Origin: Microbacterium sp. MAH-37
GTDB taxonomy: Bacteria > Actinomycetota > Actinomycetes > Actinomycetales > Microbacteriaceae
Direction of reading: 5' to 3'
Assembly (NCBI RefSeq): GCF_009758255.1
Contig: NZ_WSEN01000010.1
Location: 186,001 to 250,000, forward strand
Length of the DNA stretch: 64,000 bases
The notes beneath the pieces are model-generated. The model worked only from the letters and a program-made list of their open reading frames with translations, searched no databases and was not told the origin of the DNA. Shown here in pieces: positions 43,668 through 52,417 of the stretch. The first letter of the stretch is position 1; each line of letters starts with the position of its first letter. A program made the position numbers and the translations under genes.

Positions 43668-45169
43668 CGGTGGTCTCCCGTCGGGATCACGAAGCTCGCG
43701 CCGTCCTTGATGCCGGACGGCCAGCGGCTGGTCACGGTCTTGGTCTTCGTGTAGAAGCGGAACCCGTCGGCGCCGTGCTGGTTGAGGTCGCCGAAGCCGG
43801 AGGCCTTCCAGCCACCGAAGGTGAAGTAGGCGATCGGCACCGGGATCGGGATGTTCACGCCGACCATGCCCACGTTCACGCGGGCGGCGAAGTCGCGAGC
43901 GGCGTCGCCGTCGCGGGTGAAGATGCCCACGCCGTTGCCGTACGGGTTGTCGGATGCCAGGGCCAGCGCCTCCTCGTAGTCCGCGGCGCGGACCACGGAG
44001 AGCACCGGCCCGAAGATCTCCTGCTGGTAGATCGACATGTCAGTGGTGACGTGGTCGAACAGGGTGGGTCCGAGGTAGAAGCCGGACTCGTACCCGTCGA
44101 TCACGAGGCCGCGGCCGTCGGCGACCAGCGTCGCTCCGGCATCCGCCCCCTCCTGGATGAGCCCCTCGACGCGAGCCTTCGCGGCGGCCGAGACCAGCGG
44201 GCCGTAATCGACGCCCGGCTCGAGGCCGGGGCCGACCTTCAGGTCGGCGAGCCGCTCGGCGAGCTTGGCGACCAGCGCGTCGGCGGTCTCCTCGCCGACC
44301 GGCACGGCGACCGAGATCGCCATGCAGCGCTCTCCGGCCGAGCCGTAGCCGGCGCCGATCAGCGCGTCGGCGGCCTGGTCGAGATCGGCGTCGGGCATGA
44401 CGATGAGGTGGTTCTTCGCGCCGCCGAAGCACTGTGCGCGCTTGCCGTTGGCCGCCGCGGTCGAGTAGATGTACTCGGCGATCGGCGTGGAGCCCACGAA
44501 GCCGACGGCCTCGATGCGCGGGTCGGTGAGGATCGTGTCCACCGCCTCCTTGTCACCGTGCACGACGTTGAGGATGCCGGCGGGAAGACCGGCCTCCATG
44601 AACAGCTCGGCCAGGCGCACCGGCACCGAGGGGTCGCGCTCGGAGGGCTTCAGCACGAAGGCGTTGCCGCTCGCAATGGCGGGTCCGGCCTTCCAGAGCG
44701 GGATCATCGCCGGGAAGTTGAACGGGGTGATTCCCGCGACCACGCCGAGCGGCTGGCGCATCGAGTACACGTCGATGCCGGTACCGGCCTCGGTTGAGTA
44801 CTCGCCCTTGAGCATGTGCGGGGCCCCGATGCAGAACTCGATCACCTCGAGGCCGCGGATGATGTCGCCCTTCGCGTCGTCGAAGGTCTTGCCGTGCTCG
44901 CTGGAGAGCAGCCGTGCCAGCTCGTCCATGTTCTGATGCACCAGGTCGACGAATCGCATCATCACCCGGGCGCGCTTCTGCGCGTTGGTCGCGGCCCACG
45001 CCGGCTGCGCGGCGGCGGCGTTCGCGATGACCTGCTGCACCTCGGCCGCGGAGGCCAGGGGCACGCGGGCCTGCACCGCCCCCGTGCTGGGGTCGAACAC
45101 GTCGGCGAACCGTCCCTCTTGGGGCTCGAAATGCGATCCGCCCACGAAATGCGGGATTGTACGAGTCAT
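43664..45169 (-). CDS. mmsA: Methylmalonate-semialdehyde dehydrogenase (CoA-acylating)
   Basis: A 501-residue aldehyde dehydrogenase of the CoA-acylating type, giving propionyl-CoA, CO2 and NADH. The active-site Cys is in GYGSAGERCMAISVAVP, and the family-specific AQCFGGAKNHLIVMPDADLD lacks the general-base Glu of hydrolytic ALDHs, as expected for MmsA. N-terminus IPHFVGGSHFEPQEGRFADV is typical. First gene of the mmsA-acyl-CoA dehydrogenase-mmsB operon, with the inverted repeat at 45185-45202 in its leader. Confidence 0.95.
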   Translation of the reverse strand: MTRTIPHFVGGSHFEPQEGRFADVFDPSTGAVQARVPLASAAEVQQVIANAAAAQPAWAATNAQKRARVMMRFVDLVHQNMDELARLLSSEHGKTFDDAKGDIIRGLEVIEFCIGAPHMLKGEYSTEAGTGIDVYSMRQPLGVVAGITPFNFPAMIPLWKAGPAIASGNAFVLKPSERDPSVPVRLAELFMEAGLPAGILNVVHGDKEAVDTILTDPRIEAVGFVGSTPIAEYIYSTAAANGKRAQCFGGAKNHLIVMPDADLDQAADALIGAGYGSAGERCMAISVAVPVGEETADALVAKLAERLADLKVGPGLEPGVDYGPLVSAAAKARVEGLIQEGADAGATLVADGRGLVIDGYESGFYLGPTLFDHVTTDMSIYQQEIFGPVLSVVRAADYEEALALASDNPYGNGVGIFTRDGDAARDFAARVNVGMVGVNIPIPVPIAYFTFGGWKASGFGDLNQHGADGFRFYTKTKTVTSRWPSGIKDGASFVIPTGDHR

Positions 45170-45184
45170 TGTGCGACGCTCCTC

Positions 45185-45202
45185 TGTGCCCTCTTTGGCA
45201 CA
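45185..45202 (-). promoter_or_regulatory. Inverted repeat before mmsA
   Basis: TGTGCC-N6-GGCACA, perfect 6-base arms, 16 bases upstream of the mmsA start. Its position near the expected transcription start suggests an operator for a repressor not encoded in this window. Confidence 0.4.
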
Positions 45203-45394
45203 GTGACCACCATACTCGGGTTTCCGGGGAGATAGTAGGGCTTCCTAGTATCGCTTTCATGCCTGACCTCCCCCGTTCACCGGCCCGTAACCTGCGACAC
45301 GTAGAACTGAAGGACGCGAACGACTCAGACCGGAAGGGCGTCGATTTCGCGTCGCGGTGAGCTCGGCTCCCGCTGCGGTCCGTTTCGACCGCGA

Positions 45395-45426
45395 AGACCC
45401 CCGCCGAATCGGGTCGGCGGGGGTCT
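45395..45426 (-). terminator. Terminator of the MerR-PP2C gene
   Basis: Perfect 13-base arms AGACCCCCGCCGA / TCGGCGGGGGTCT around ATCGGG, 18 bases past the MerR-PP2C stop on the minus strand. The rest of the 275-base region up to mmsA holds the mmsA leader and no gene that I can support. Confidence 0.85.
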
Positions 45427-45444
45427 CCTCTGTTCGGGCGGCGA

Positions 45445-46464
45445 TCAGCCCTCGACGTCGATCAGCACGAGTGCGTGGTTGTCCGGCTCTCCCGCATCCC
45501 GCACCGCAGCGGTCACCGCGGCCGCTGCGGCATCCGCGTCCTCCTCTGCCAGGAGCTGTCCGAGCCGCTCGGCCGGGAACAGCGCATGAACGCCGTCGGT
45601 GGTCAGCACCAGCCGGTCACCGCGCTGCACGGTGACACCGACGACATCCGGGTCGGTCAGCAGGCCCGCCGCGAGAGCGCGGTTCAGCACCGCGCGGCGA
45701 GGATGCAGGCGTGCCTCCTCCTCGGAGAGCCGACCGTCCTCCACAAGTGCGGAGACCTCGGTGTGATCAGTCGTGAGCTGGCGCAGCACACCGTCACGCA
45801 TCAGCCAGGCCCGCGAGTCGCCGAGGTGGGCGATCGTGGCGACGTCACCGTTCAGTGCGATGGCCGTGAAAGTGCTTCCGCGTCCGTCGTCGGCGAGGTC
45901 GGCGGCGCACTCCGCCGCCAGGGAGTCCCACCGCTCCGCGCCGATCGGCAGTGGCTCGGATGCGAGCCGCCGGACGAATTCCTCGGCCACCGACGGCGTC
46001 CCGTGGAAGCCGTCGGCGACAGCCCACAGCCCGTCGCCGACGTGGACGGCATCCAGCTGCTCGTCACGCTCTCCTCTGCCGAGCGCATGGGCGACGCGTG
46101 TGCGCGGTGCTCGATTCGTGGTCATGATGCTCTCCTTCGCTCGAAGGTCGGCGACGAGAGCGGACACCTGGGTCCGCCGGGAGCGCACATCCGCCTCGGT
46201 CTGACGCCAGAACGAGGTGACCTCCGCGGCGATCGCGGCCGGTGGCAGGTCGAGTGCCACACGGATGCGCTCGAGCGGCATCCCGACCCGGCGCAGCGCG
46301 GCGATCAGCCGGGCGTGACCCAGCTGCTCCGTCGCGTAGAACCGGTACCCGGTGCGGTCGTCGACCTCGGCGGGAGGCAGCAGATCGAGGTCGTCGTAGA
46401 TGCGCAGCGCCTTGGGTGTGAGGCCCGCGGCCCTGGCGAAGTCTCCGATGGACATGAGCTCCAT
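45445..46464 (-). CDS. MerR-type regulator fused to PP2C phosphatase
   Basis: About 339 residues. Residues 1-72 are a MerR winged HTH (SIGDFARAAGLTPKALRIYD; DDRTGYRFYATEQLGHARLI), followed by a coiled-coil-like helix to about 112. From about 120 a PP2C Ser/Thr phosphatase domain is intact: DGLWAVADGFHG, HLGDSRAWLMRDG, LVLTTDGVHAL and the final DNHALVLIDVEG supply the metal-binding Asp residues. The effector domain of MerR proteins usually binds small molecules; here it is replaced by an enzyme. Start among several ATGs (46455-46476) is uncertain. Confidence 0.85.
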   Translation of the reverse strand: MELMSIGDFARAAGLTPKALRIYDDLDLLPPAEVDDRTGYRFYATEQLGHARLIAALRRVGMPLERIRVALDLPPAAIAAEVTSFWRQTEADVRSRRTQVSALVADLRAKESIMTTNRAPRTRVAHALGRGERDEQLDAVHVGDGLWAVADGFHGTPSVAEEFVRRLASEPLPIGAERWDSLAAECAADLADDGRGSTFTAIALNGDVATIAHLGDSRAWLMRDGVLRQLTTDHTEVSALVEDGRLSEEEARLHPRRAVLNRALAAGLLTDPDVVGVTVQRGDRLVLTTDGVHALFPAERLGQLLAEEDADAAAAAVTAAVRDAGEPDNHALVLIDVEG

Positions 46465-46544
46465 GCGCTCCATCATCCCTCTCGTCGCATCGGCGGATCT
46501 CGCCGACCGCACAAGGGTCGTCCCTGCCCCCGGGGCAAGGTCAA

Positions 46545-46574
46545 AGCCCCCGCCGGAGAATTCCGGCGGGGGCT
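46545..46574 (-). terminator. Terminator of the ScyD/ScyE-type gene
   Basis: Perfect 13-base arms AGCCCCCGCCGGA / TCCGGCGGGGGCT with loop GAAT, followed on the minus strand by TTTG. It lies 20 bases past the stop at 46594. Confidence 0.88.
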
Positions 46575-46593
46575 CTGCTGATGATGGATCCGG

Positions 46594-47691
46594 TCAGTGC
46601 CTGATGTTGGCCTGCACCTTCACGTTGCCGTTCGAGATGCTCACGATCGTGCCGGGTGCGGGCGGGTCCTCGTTGCCCATCGTCGCCGCCCACACCGTGC
46701 CGTTCGGCGCGGTCTCGACGGAGACCACTCCGGGCAGCTCGGCATACGTGCGCGTGGTGTGCGCGTCGGTCACCTCGGTGATCCTGCCGCCGAACAGTTC
46801 GGTGACGTAGATCTGTCCATCCTTGCCGAGGGCGAGGTTCGTCGCGCCGAGGAACCCGCCGGCGAGCCATTCGCTGTCACCGGTCGCCGGGTCGACGCGC
46901 CAGAGCGCTCCGCGGGCGCCGAGTGCGGCGCTCTCGGGTCCACCGGGCAGCGTCGTCACGTACAGCATCCCGTCCGACCCGACCTCGACGTCGGTCGGAA
47001 CCGGTTCGAAGTCGTAGGTCGTGCCGATCAGGCAGTCCGGCATGCCGAGCTCGGCGACGGCCTCCTCCGTGATCTTCGCGGGCTGCGGCGGCAGCACCGC
47101 GAGCGTGCTGACATGACCGGAGTCGTCGACCTGGAACAGCGCGTTGGCTCCGGCATCCGCCACGACCCACTTGCCGTCCCAGCTCGCGACGCTGTACGCG
47201 TGCGAGTCGACCATGCCCTCGTACTGCGGCCCGAGCACGCCCAGCACGCACGGGTCCTCACTCTCGGGACCATAGGTGTTGATCTGGTCGGGGTTGTTCG
47301 CGACCTCCCACGCATGCGTGTCGGCGTAGATGCGGACTCCCTTCGGCGTGCGGATGTTCAGTCCGCTGGCGGTGTTGACGAACTCCGGCAGCTGCGTGTG
47401 CGTCGACGTGTACGCCAGCCACTTGCCGCGGACGGCCACGCCGGACAGGCCGTCGACACCGGTGACGATCGGCGCGATCGCGCCGTCCGGCTGCAGCTGA
47501 CCGAGCATCCCGGTGCCGCCGTCGGCGACGAGCACCCGTGGTCCGTCGATCTCGAGGCTGAACGGTGCGGCGAGCTGCGTCGACCACACCTCGGGCGTGG
47601 GCGGATCGGATGCCGCCGACGCGAGCGTCGGCATGGTCAGGACCAGGGCCGCGGCGGCCCCCGTCGCGGCGAGTACACGAGTTGCACGCAT
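46594..47691 (-). CDS. Secreted ScyD/ScyE-family beta-propeller protein
   Basis: A 365-residue exported protein. A Sec signal peptide (MRATRVLAATGAAAALVLTM, cleavage near ASA-A at residue 26) is followed by repeated propeller-like strands such as PTDVEVGSDGMLYVTTLPGG and ATNLALGKDGQIYVTELFGG. This pattern matches the ScyD/ScyE family, named from a cyanobacterial scytonemin cluster but widespread in actinobacteria with unknown role. GGGGAG precedes the ATG. It has its own terminator and no operon partner. Confidence 0.85.
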   Translation of the reverse strand: MRATRVLAATGAAAALVLTMPTLASAASDPPTPEVWSTQLAAPFSLEIDGPRVLVADGGTGMLGQLQPDGAIAPIVTGVDGLSGVAVRGKWLAYTSTHTQLPEFVNTASGLNIRTPKGVRIYADTHAWEVANNPDQINTYGPESEDPCVLGVLGPQYEGMVDSHAYSVASWDGKWVVADAGANALFQVDDSGHVSTLAVLPPQPAKITEEAVAELGMPDCLIGTTYDFEPVPTDVEVGSDGMLYVTTLPGGPESAALGARGALWRVDPATGDSEWLAGGFLGATNLALGKDGQIYVTELFGGRITEVTDAHTTRTYAELPGVVSVETAPNGTVWAATMGNEDPPAPGTIVSISNGNVKVQANIRH

Positions 47692-48039
47692 GGACGACTC
47701 CCCATTCCCGGCGCAGGCACCCCTGCCCGCGCCGTGCTCAGCCGGGCGGATCTCCCCCGAGATGCCCGGAAGCCGTGAATCGCCCCCAGTGACGGTCCAC
47801 GCCGTCATTCTGCGCCGCGGCGACGGCTCGCGCAACGGGTTCTCGAGGACCCCCCAGAGCTTCTGGGGGTCGACTGCCGCTCGAGGCTCTGCGTTTGAAT
47901 CTGCGCGACCTTGGCCGCAAGCTTCTCCCGAGACCTGCGCGACCTCCCGACTTCCACACGAGACCCCGTGCATGAACATGGGTCTCGTGCGGAAGTCGGG
48001 AGGTCGGTCGGATCTCGCGTCAGGAGCAGAGTGCGCCGT
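47692..48039. other. Gene-free region holding a family 2 palindrome
   Basis: This 348-base stretch separates the ScyD/ScyE-type start from the thiolase stop. It contains the leader of the former and the long hairpin at 47940-48006. I see no gene in it. Confidence 0.6.
47940..48018. repeat. Palindromic repeat family 2, copy 2
   Basis: 27-base arms (47940-47966 and 47980-48006) agree at 26 positions, around CGACCTCCCGACTTCCACAC and GAGACCC. The tail CTCGCGTCA also follows the copy at 30628-30701. Both copies lie beyond the 3' end of a minus-strand gene, here the thiolase. Confidence 0.75.
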
Positions 48040-49218
48040 TCAGAGTCGCTCGAGCACCAGCGCGTTCGCCATCCCGCCGCCCTCGCACATCGTCTGCAGA
48101 CCGTACCGGCCACCGGTCGCCTCGAGGTGGTCGACGAGCGTGCCGAGCAGGCGCGTCCCGGACGAGCCGAGCGCGTGCCCGAGGGCGATCGCCCCACCGC
48201 GGGGGTTCAGCCGCGCGGGGTCGGCGCCGAGCTCCGCCGCCCACGCGAGCGGCACCGACGCGAACGCCTCGTTCACCTCGTAGGCGTCGAGGTCGGAGAC
48301 GGCCAGCCCCGCCTTCTCGAGCACGCGCCGAGTGGCGGGGATCGGCCCGGTGAGCATCATCAGCGGGTCGTCGCCGATGACGTCGAAGGCGCGGAACCGC
48401 GCCCGCGGGCGCAGCCCCAGAGCATCCGCCTTCTCCGCGCTCATGATGAGGGCAGCGGATGCCCCGTCGGTGAGCGGCGACGAGTTGCCCGGCGTGATCT
48501 TCCAGTCGATCTCGGGGAAGCGTGCGGCCAGCTCGTCCGTGCGGAAGGATGCCGGCAGGCCGGCCAGCCGCTCGACGGTGGTGCCCTCGCGGACGGTCTC
48601 GTCCGTCGCGGCATCCGGCGCCTCGGCGACCGGGACGGTCGTTCCGGCGAAGAAGCCGTCGTGCCAGGCGGCCGCGGCGCGGGCGTGAGACTCGGCGGCG
48701 AACGCGTCCAGGTCGTCACGGCTGAGGTTCCAGCGCTGCGCGATCAGCTCGGCACTGACGCCCTGGTTCACCAGCCCCTGCGGGTAGCGCGCGCGCAGAC
48801 GCGGCGACATCGGCGAACCGCCTGCCGCAGAAGAGCCGAGCGGCACCCGGCTCATCGACTCGACGCCGCCGACGAGGACCACGTCGTAGGCGCCGGCGGC
48901 GATCCCCTGCGCGGCGAAGTGCACGGCCTGCTGGCTCGACCCGCACTGCCGGTCGATCGTCGTCGCGGGGATTGTCTCGTCGAAGCCGGCGGCGAGCACG
49001 GCCTGCCGCGCGATGTTCATCGCCTGGTCGCCGACCTGGCTCACGCAGCCGAGCAGCACGTCGTCCAGCTGCGCGGACTCCAGGCCGTTGCGCTCCAGGA
49101 TCGCAGTGAGCACTCCCGCCGCGAGATCGACCGGATGCACCCCCGACAGTGCTCCCCCGGGCTTGCCGCGCCCCACCGGGGTGCGGACGACATCGACGAG
49201 GACGGCTTCGCTGCTCAT
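48040..49218 (-). CDS. Acetyl-CoA C-acyltransferase (thiolase)
   Basis: A 392-residue thiolase. The acyl-accepting Cys is in DRQCGSSQQAVHFAAQG; NPRGGAIALGHALGSSG gives the catalytic His and CEGGGMANALVLERL the second Cys. Cleaves 3-ketoacyl-CoA in beta-oxidation or condenses acyl groups. ATG 49218 begins SSEAVLVDVVRTPVGRG, the normal N-terminus. Single gene, divergent from the aldo/keto reductase. Confidence 0.94.
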   Translation of the reverse strand: MSSEAVLVDVVRTPVGRGKPGGALSGVHPVDLAAGVLTAILERNGLESAQLDDVLLGCVSQVGDQAMNIARQAVLAAGFDETIPATTIDRQCGSSQQAVHFAAQGIAAGAYDVVLVGGVESMSRVPLGSSAAGGSPMSPRLRARYPQGLVNQGVSAELIAQRWNLSRDDLDAFAAESHARAAAAWHDGFFAGTTVPVAEAPDAATDETVREGTTVERLAGLPASFRTDELAARFPEIDWKITPGNSSPLTDGASAALIMSAEKADALGLRPRARFRAFDVIGDDPLMMLTGPIPATRRVLEKAGLAVSDLDAYEVNEAFASVPLAWAAELGADPARLNPRGGAIALGHALGSSGTRLLGTLVDHLEATGGRYGLQTMCEGGGMANALVLERL

Positions 49219-49269
49219 GACTCCATTCTCACCCGCGCCGGGGCGGCGGGCGCGTCGTACCGTGGAGGC

Positions 49270-50085
49270 ATGAGCATTCGGTTCCCGCGCGGGGCGGTCG
49301 TTCCCGAGATCGGCATCGGCACGTGGTTCGTGGGCGACGAGCCGGCGCGGCGCGACGACGAGATCGCCGCGATCCGCGCAGGGCTGGATGCCGGACTCCG
49401 CGTCGTCGACACGGCGGAGATGTACGGCGACGGCCGCTCGGAGGACCTCGTCGGCGAGGCCATCGAGGGGTGGCGCGACGAGGTGTTCCTCGTCAGCAAG
49501 GTGCTCCCCTACAACGCGGATGCCGCAGGCGTGCGCCGCGCCGCACACGGCAGCCTCGCGCGCCTGGGCACCGACCGCCTCGACCTCTACCTGCTGCACT
49601 GGCGCGGCGGCGTGCCCTTCGACGAGACAGTCGAGGCCTTCGAGCGGCTGGTCGCCGACGGCGACATCCTGTCGTGGGGCGTGAGCAATCTCGATCCGGA
49701 AGACCTCGCCGAGCTGCCCGCGGGCGCGGCGACCGATCAGGTGCTCTACAACCCGATCCGCCGCGGCCCCGAGGTCGATCTGCTCCCGCTGCTGCACGAG
49801 CTCGGCATCCCGGCGATGGCGTACTCGCCGCTCGAGCAGGCGCGGCTGCTCGACCATCCTGCACTCGCGGAGCTCGCGGCATCCGTCGGTCTGACGCCCG
49901 CGCAGCTCGTGCTCGCCTGGGTGGTGCGCTCGGGCGAAGTGCTCGCGATCCCGAAGGCCGGTTCCGTGGCGCACGCACGGGAGAACGCGGCGGCGCTCGG
50001 GGTCGTGCTGCCCGCCGACGTGCTCGCCGAGATCGACAGGGTCTTCCCGGCGCCCCGGCATCCGGTGCCGCTGGAGATGCTCTGA
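49270..50085 (+). CDS. Aldo/keto reductase
   Basis: A 271-residue NADPH-dependent reductase with a TIM barrel. The catalytic tetrad is readable: Asp and Tyr in VVDTAEMYGDG, Lys in LVSKVLPYNAD, His in DLYLLHWRGG. GGAGG precedes the ATG. Members reduce small aldehydes, ketones and sugars; the physiological substrate is not known. It ends 84 bases before the convergent GH27 gene, with an imperfect hairpin between. Confidence 0.93.
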   Translation: MSIRFPRGAVVPEIGIGTWFVGDEPARRDDEIAAIRAGLDAGLRVVDTAEMYGDGRSEDLVGEAIEGWRDEVFLVSKVLPYNADAAGVRRAAHGSLARLGTDRLDLYLLHWRGGVPFDETVEAFERLVADGDILSWGVSNLDPEDLAELPAGAATDQVLYNPIRRGPEVDLLPLLHELGIPAMAYSPLEQARLLDHPALAELAASVGLTPAQLVLAWVVRSGEVLAIPKAGSVAHARENAAALGVVLPADVLAEIDRVFPAPRHPVPLEML

Positions 50086-50168
50086 CCGGCGTGTAGACGT
50101 CCGCTTGGGTCGCACTTCGTCACGTTCCGGCGCCCGCAGACCGGGACGAATCGCGATCTGAGGGGCGT

Positions 50169-51488
50169 TTACGGACGCTGGCGCAGCAGCGCGGCGCCGT
50201 GCGGGGGCAGCGGCACGCGCAGCGCGGCGCTGCCCGGCGCGACCCCGCGCGCAGCGTTGCTCTGCACGTCGACCGGTTCGAGGTCGACCTCCTGCCCCGA
50301 CCACAGTTCAGTGACAGACCCGGATGCCGCGAAGCCGAGGTTCCCCGTGTCCAGCACCGCGTCCAGCGGGGCCTCGCCGAGGTTGAACGCGGCAGCGAGA
50401 CGCTCGCCGTCGGCTCCGTCGGCCGTCCACAGCACCAGAGCCCCCTCGCGGAAGACCTCGCGACTGCCCGTCGACCGCAGCGCCGAGAGCACCTCGGCGT
50501 TCCGGAACAGTGCGACCGTCGCCGGATCACTGGTGGGCAGGTCGCCGCCGATCATCAGCGGCGAGCGCGCGATGACCCACAGGGTCAGCAGCGCGATGCG
50601 CTCGTCCGGCGTGAGCAGGTCGTCGCGCGGCTCGCCGCGCTCGGCGCGGATGCCGATGCGCCCGAGCGGCAGCATGTCGCCGTCCGGCCAGCCGGCCTCG
50701 CCTGCGAACGGCGCCCAGCGCGCGAACCGGGCGAAGTTCGCCTCGACGTCGTCCCAGCGGTCCCAGAGATCGTCGCAGATGCGCCACATCGTCGCGTTCT
50801 CGCGCAGCTGCGGCAGTCGCTCCAGCGACAGATCGCGGCCGGGCGACAGGCTCAGCTCGATGTCACGCCCGGATGCCCGGATCGCGGCCGCGTAGGCCTC
50901 GATGTCGGCGCTCTGGAACGGCCAGAGCATGTCGTCCGCCTTGATGAAGTCGACACCCCACTGCGCGTACAGCGCGAGCGTGGAGTCGTAGTACGCCTGA
51001 GCGGCGGGATGCCCGTGGTCGAGGCCCAGCATGTCGGGGTTCCACTCGCACACGTTGGTCTCGTCGGCGACATCCGCAGCCGTGGCATCCGTGCCGAGGA
51101 TCGGCAGGTTCTGCGCGACCGCGCGCCGCGGGATGCCGCGCATGGTGTGGATGCCGAAGCGCAGGCCCATCGCGTGGATGCGCTCCGCGAGCGGGCCGAA
51201 GCCTGCGCCCCCGGCGGCGCTCGGGAACCGGACCGGGTCGGGCATCAGCCGGCCCCAGTCGTCCAGGTGCAGCGGCGCATCCGCGTTGTAGCCGTGCGCG
51301 CGTGCCGTGGGATCCGACCAGGCGATGTCGATCACGACGGTGTCCCAGCCGAACGGCAGCAGGTGCTCGGCGAGGAACTCCGCGTTCGCGAGCACCTCGG
51401 CCTCGGTGACGGTGGTGCCGTAGCAGTCCCAGCTGTTCCAGCCCATCGGCGGGCCCTCGCGGCGCGCGGGATTCTGTGCGGTGGTCAT
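50169..51488 (-). CDS. GH27 glycosidase, probable beta-L-arabinopyranosidase
   Basis: A 439-residue GH27 enzyme. The nucleophile is Asp185 in FIKADDML and the acid/base is probably Asp240 in WRICDDLWD. In GH27 alpha-galactosidases the strand-2 motif is I-D-D-x-W, with the second Asp contacting galactose C6; here it is I53-D54-I55-A-W57, which should exclude the hydroxymethyl group and fits the change reported for GH27 beta-L-arabinopyranosidases. Location at the end of the araDBA-mutarotase operon, coupled by ATGA, agrees. No signal peptide, so it acts on imported oligosaccharides. Confidence 0.88.
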   Translation of the reverse strand: MTTAQNPARREGPPMGWNSWDCYGTTVTEAEVLANAEFLAEHLLPFGWDTVVIDIAWSDPTARAHGYNADAPLHLDDWGRLMPDPVRFPSAAGGAGFGPLAERIHAMGLRFGIHTMRGIPRRAVAQNLPILGTDATAADVADETNVCEWNPDMLGLDHGHPAAQAYYDSTLALYAQWGVDFIKADDMLWPFQSADIEAYAAAIRASGRDIELSLSPGRDLSLERLPQLRENATMWRICDDLWDRWDDVEANFARFARWAPFAGEAGWPDGDMLPLGRIGIRAERGEPRDDLLTPDERIALLTLWVIARSPLMIGGDLPTSDPATVALFRNAEVLSALRSTGSREVFREGALVLWTADGADGERLAAAFNLGEAPLDAVLDTGNLGFAASGSVTELWSGQEVDLEPVDVQSNAARGVAPGSAALRVPLPPHGAALLRQRP

Positions 51489-52417
51489 AGCGCGTGGATC
51501 CGCCAGGAGACGGCGTGCTCGGCGCCGGGCTGCAGCATGACGAGGTCGGTGCCCGAGTTGAACGCGTCCGGCGGGCAGGTCATCGGCTCGACGGCGAGTC
51601 CGAGCCGATGCGTCTCTGCCACGGCCGGGGTGTCTGCGGTGTGCACCTGCACCCACGGGCATCCCTCGTCCCACGTGATGGCCACGCCACCCTCGGAGGC
51701 GTGCAGCTCGACGGAGACGTGCCCGTCCGCTCCCTCGAGGGCGGTGAAGGCGTGGTCGATGAACGTGTCGCCGATGGGGCGGGCGACGCGGAAGTCCCAC
51801 TGCGGGTGCGCATCGACGGACTCCACGGCGACCGGGCTGAGCCGGTCGTCGGTCACGGTCAGCACCTCGGCGGCCGGCAGCAGCAGGGTCCAGTCGTCGA
51901 CGGGACCGGTTCCTGAGCCTGTCGAAGGGCCCGCGACCAGATACGGATGCGGACCGGTGCCCCAGGGCGCGGCATCCGATCCCGCGTTGCGGCCGGTCAC
52001 CCGCTGGGTGAGCCCGTGCTCGTCGACGCGGTACTCCACCTCGACCTCGACGGCGAACGGGTAGCCCGTCTGCGGCACGATCGTCGTGGCGAGCACGACC
52101 CGGTCGTCCTCTGCGACGCGCTCGTCGAAATCCGACCAGACCACCAGCCCGTGCAGCGCCTGCCCGCGCTCGGGCTCGGTCAGCGGGAGCTGGTGTAGGG
52201 CGCCCTCGAACGAATATGCGCCGTCGACGATGCGGTTCGGCCACGGCGCGAGGGTCGCGCCGCGGTACGCCGGCCGCACCTCGTCGGTGTCGAAGGGCAC
52301 GACCAGATCGCGCCCTTCATAGGTGAGAGTGCGCAGCGACGCACCGACGCTCGCGATCTCGGCGACGTAGCCGGATGCCGCGATGCGGTACTGCTTCCCG
52401 GACCGGGGCACGCTCAC
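51485..52417 (-). CDS. Aldose 1-epimerase (mutarotase)
   Basis: A 310-residue beta-sandwich enzyme interconverting sugar anomers. Conserved pieces: [19 protein letters not shown], the catalytic His in [21 protein letters not shown], and the Glu in [17 protein letters not shown]. The GTG start overlaps the araA stop as GTGA. An in-frame dispersed repeat at 51908-51929 adds GPSTGSGT in a surface loop after PYLVA. Probably supplies the anomer of L-arabinose used by AraA. Confidence 0.9.
   Translation of the reverse strand: MSVPRSGKQYRIAASGYVAEIASVGASLRTLTYEGRDLVVPFDTDEVRPAYRGATLAPWPNRIVDGAYSFEGALHQLPLTEPERGQALHGLVVWSDFDERVAEDDRVVLATTIVPQTGYPFAVEVEVEYRVDEHGLTQRVTGRNAGSDAAPWGTGPHPYLVAGPSTGSGTGPVDDWTLLLPAAEVLTVTDDRLSPVAVESVDAHPQWDFRVARPIGDTFIDHAFTALEGADGHVSVELHASEGGVAITWDEGCPWVQVHTADTPAVAETHRLGLAVEPMTCPPDAFNSGTDLVMLQPGAEHAVSWRIHAL
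51908..51929. repeat. Dispersed CCTGAGCCTGTCGAAGG-type repeat, copy 3 (in CDS)
   Basis: GGTTCCTGAGCCTGTCGAAG followed by GG, the cleanest copy in the window. In the mutarotase frame it codes for PSTGSGT, the same peptide as in the ABC ATPase tail. Confidence 0.85.

Noticed and set aside
45259..45360. 33-codon open frame between mmsA and the MerR-PP2C gene
   Set aside because: No ribosome binding site and no recognisable sequence; it occupies the mmsA upstream region.
50086..50168. Hairpin between the aldo/keto reductase and GH27 genes
   Set aside because: Pairing around TTCGTC / GACGAA is weak and interrupted; too poor to call a terminator with confidence.
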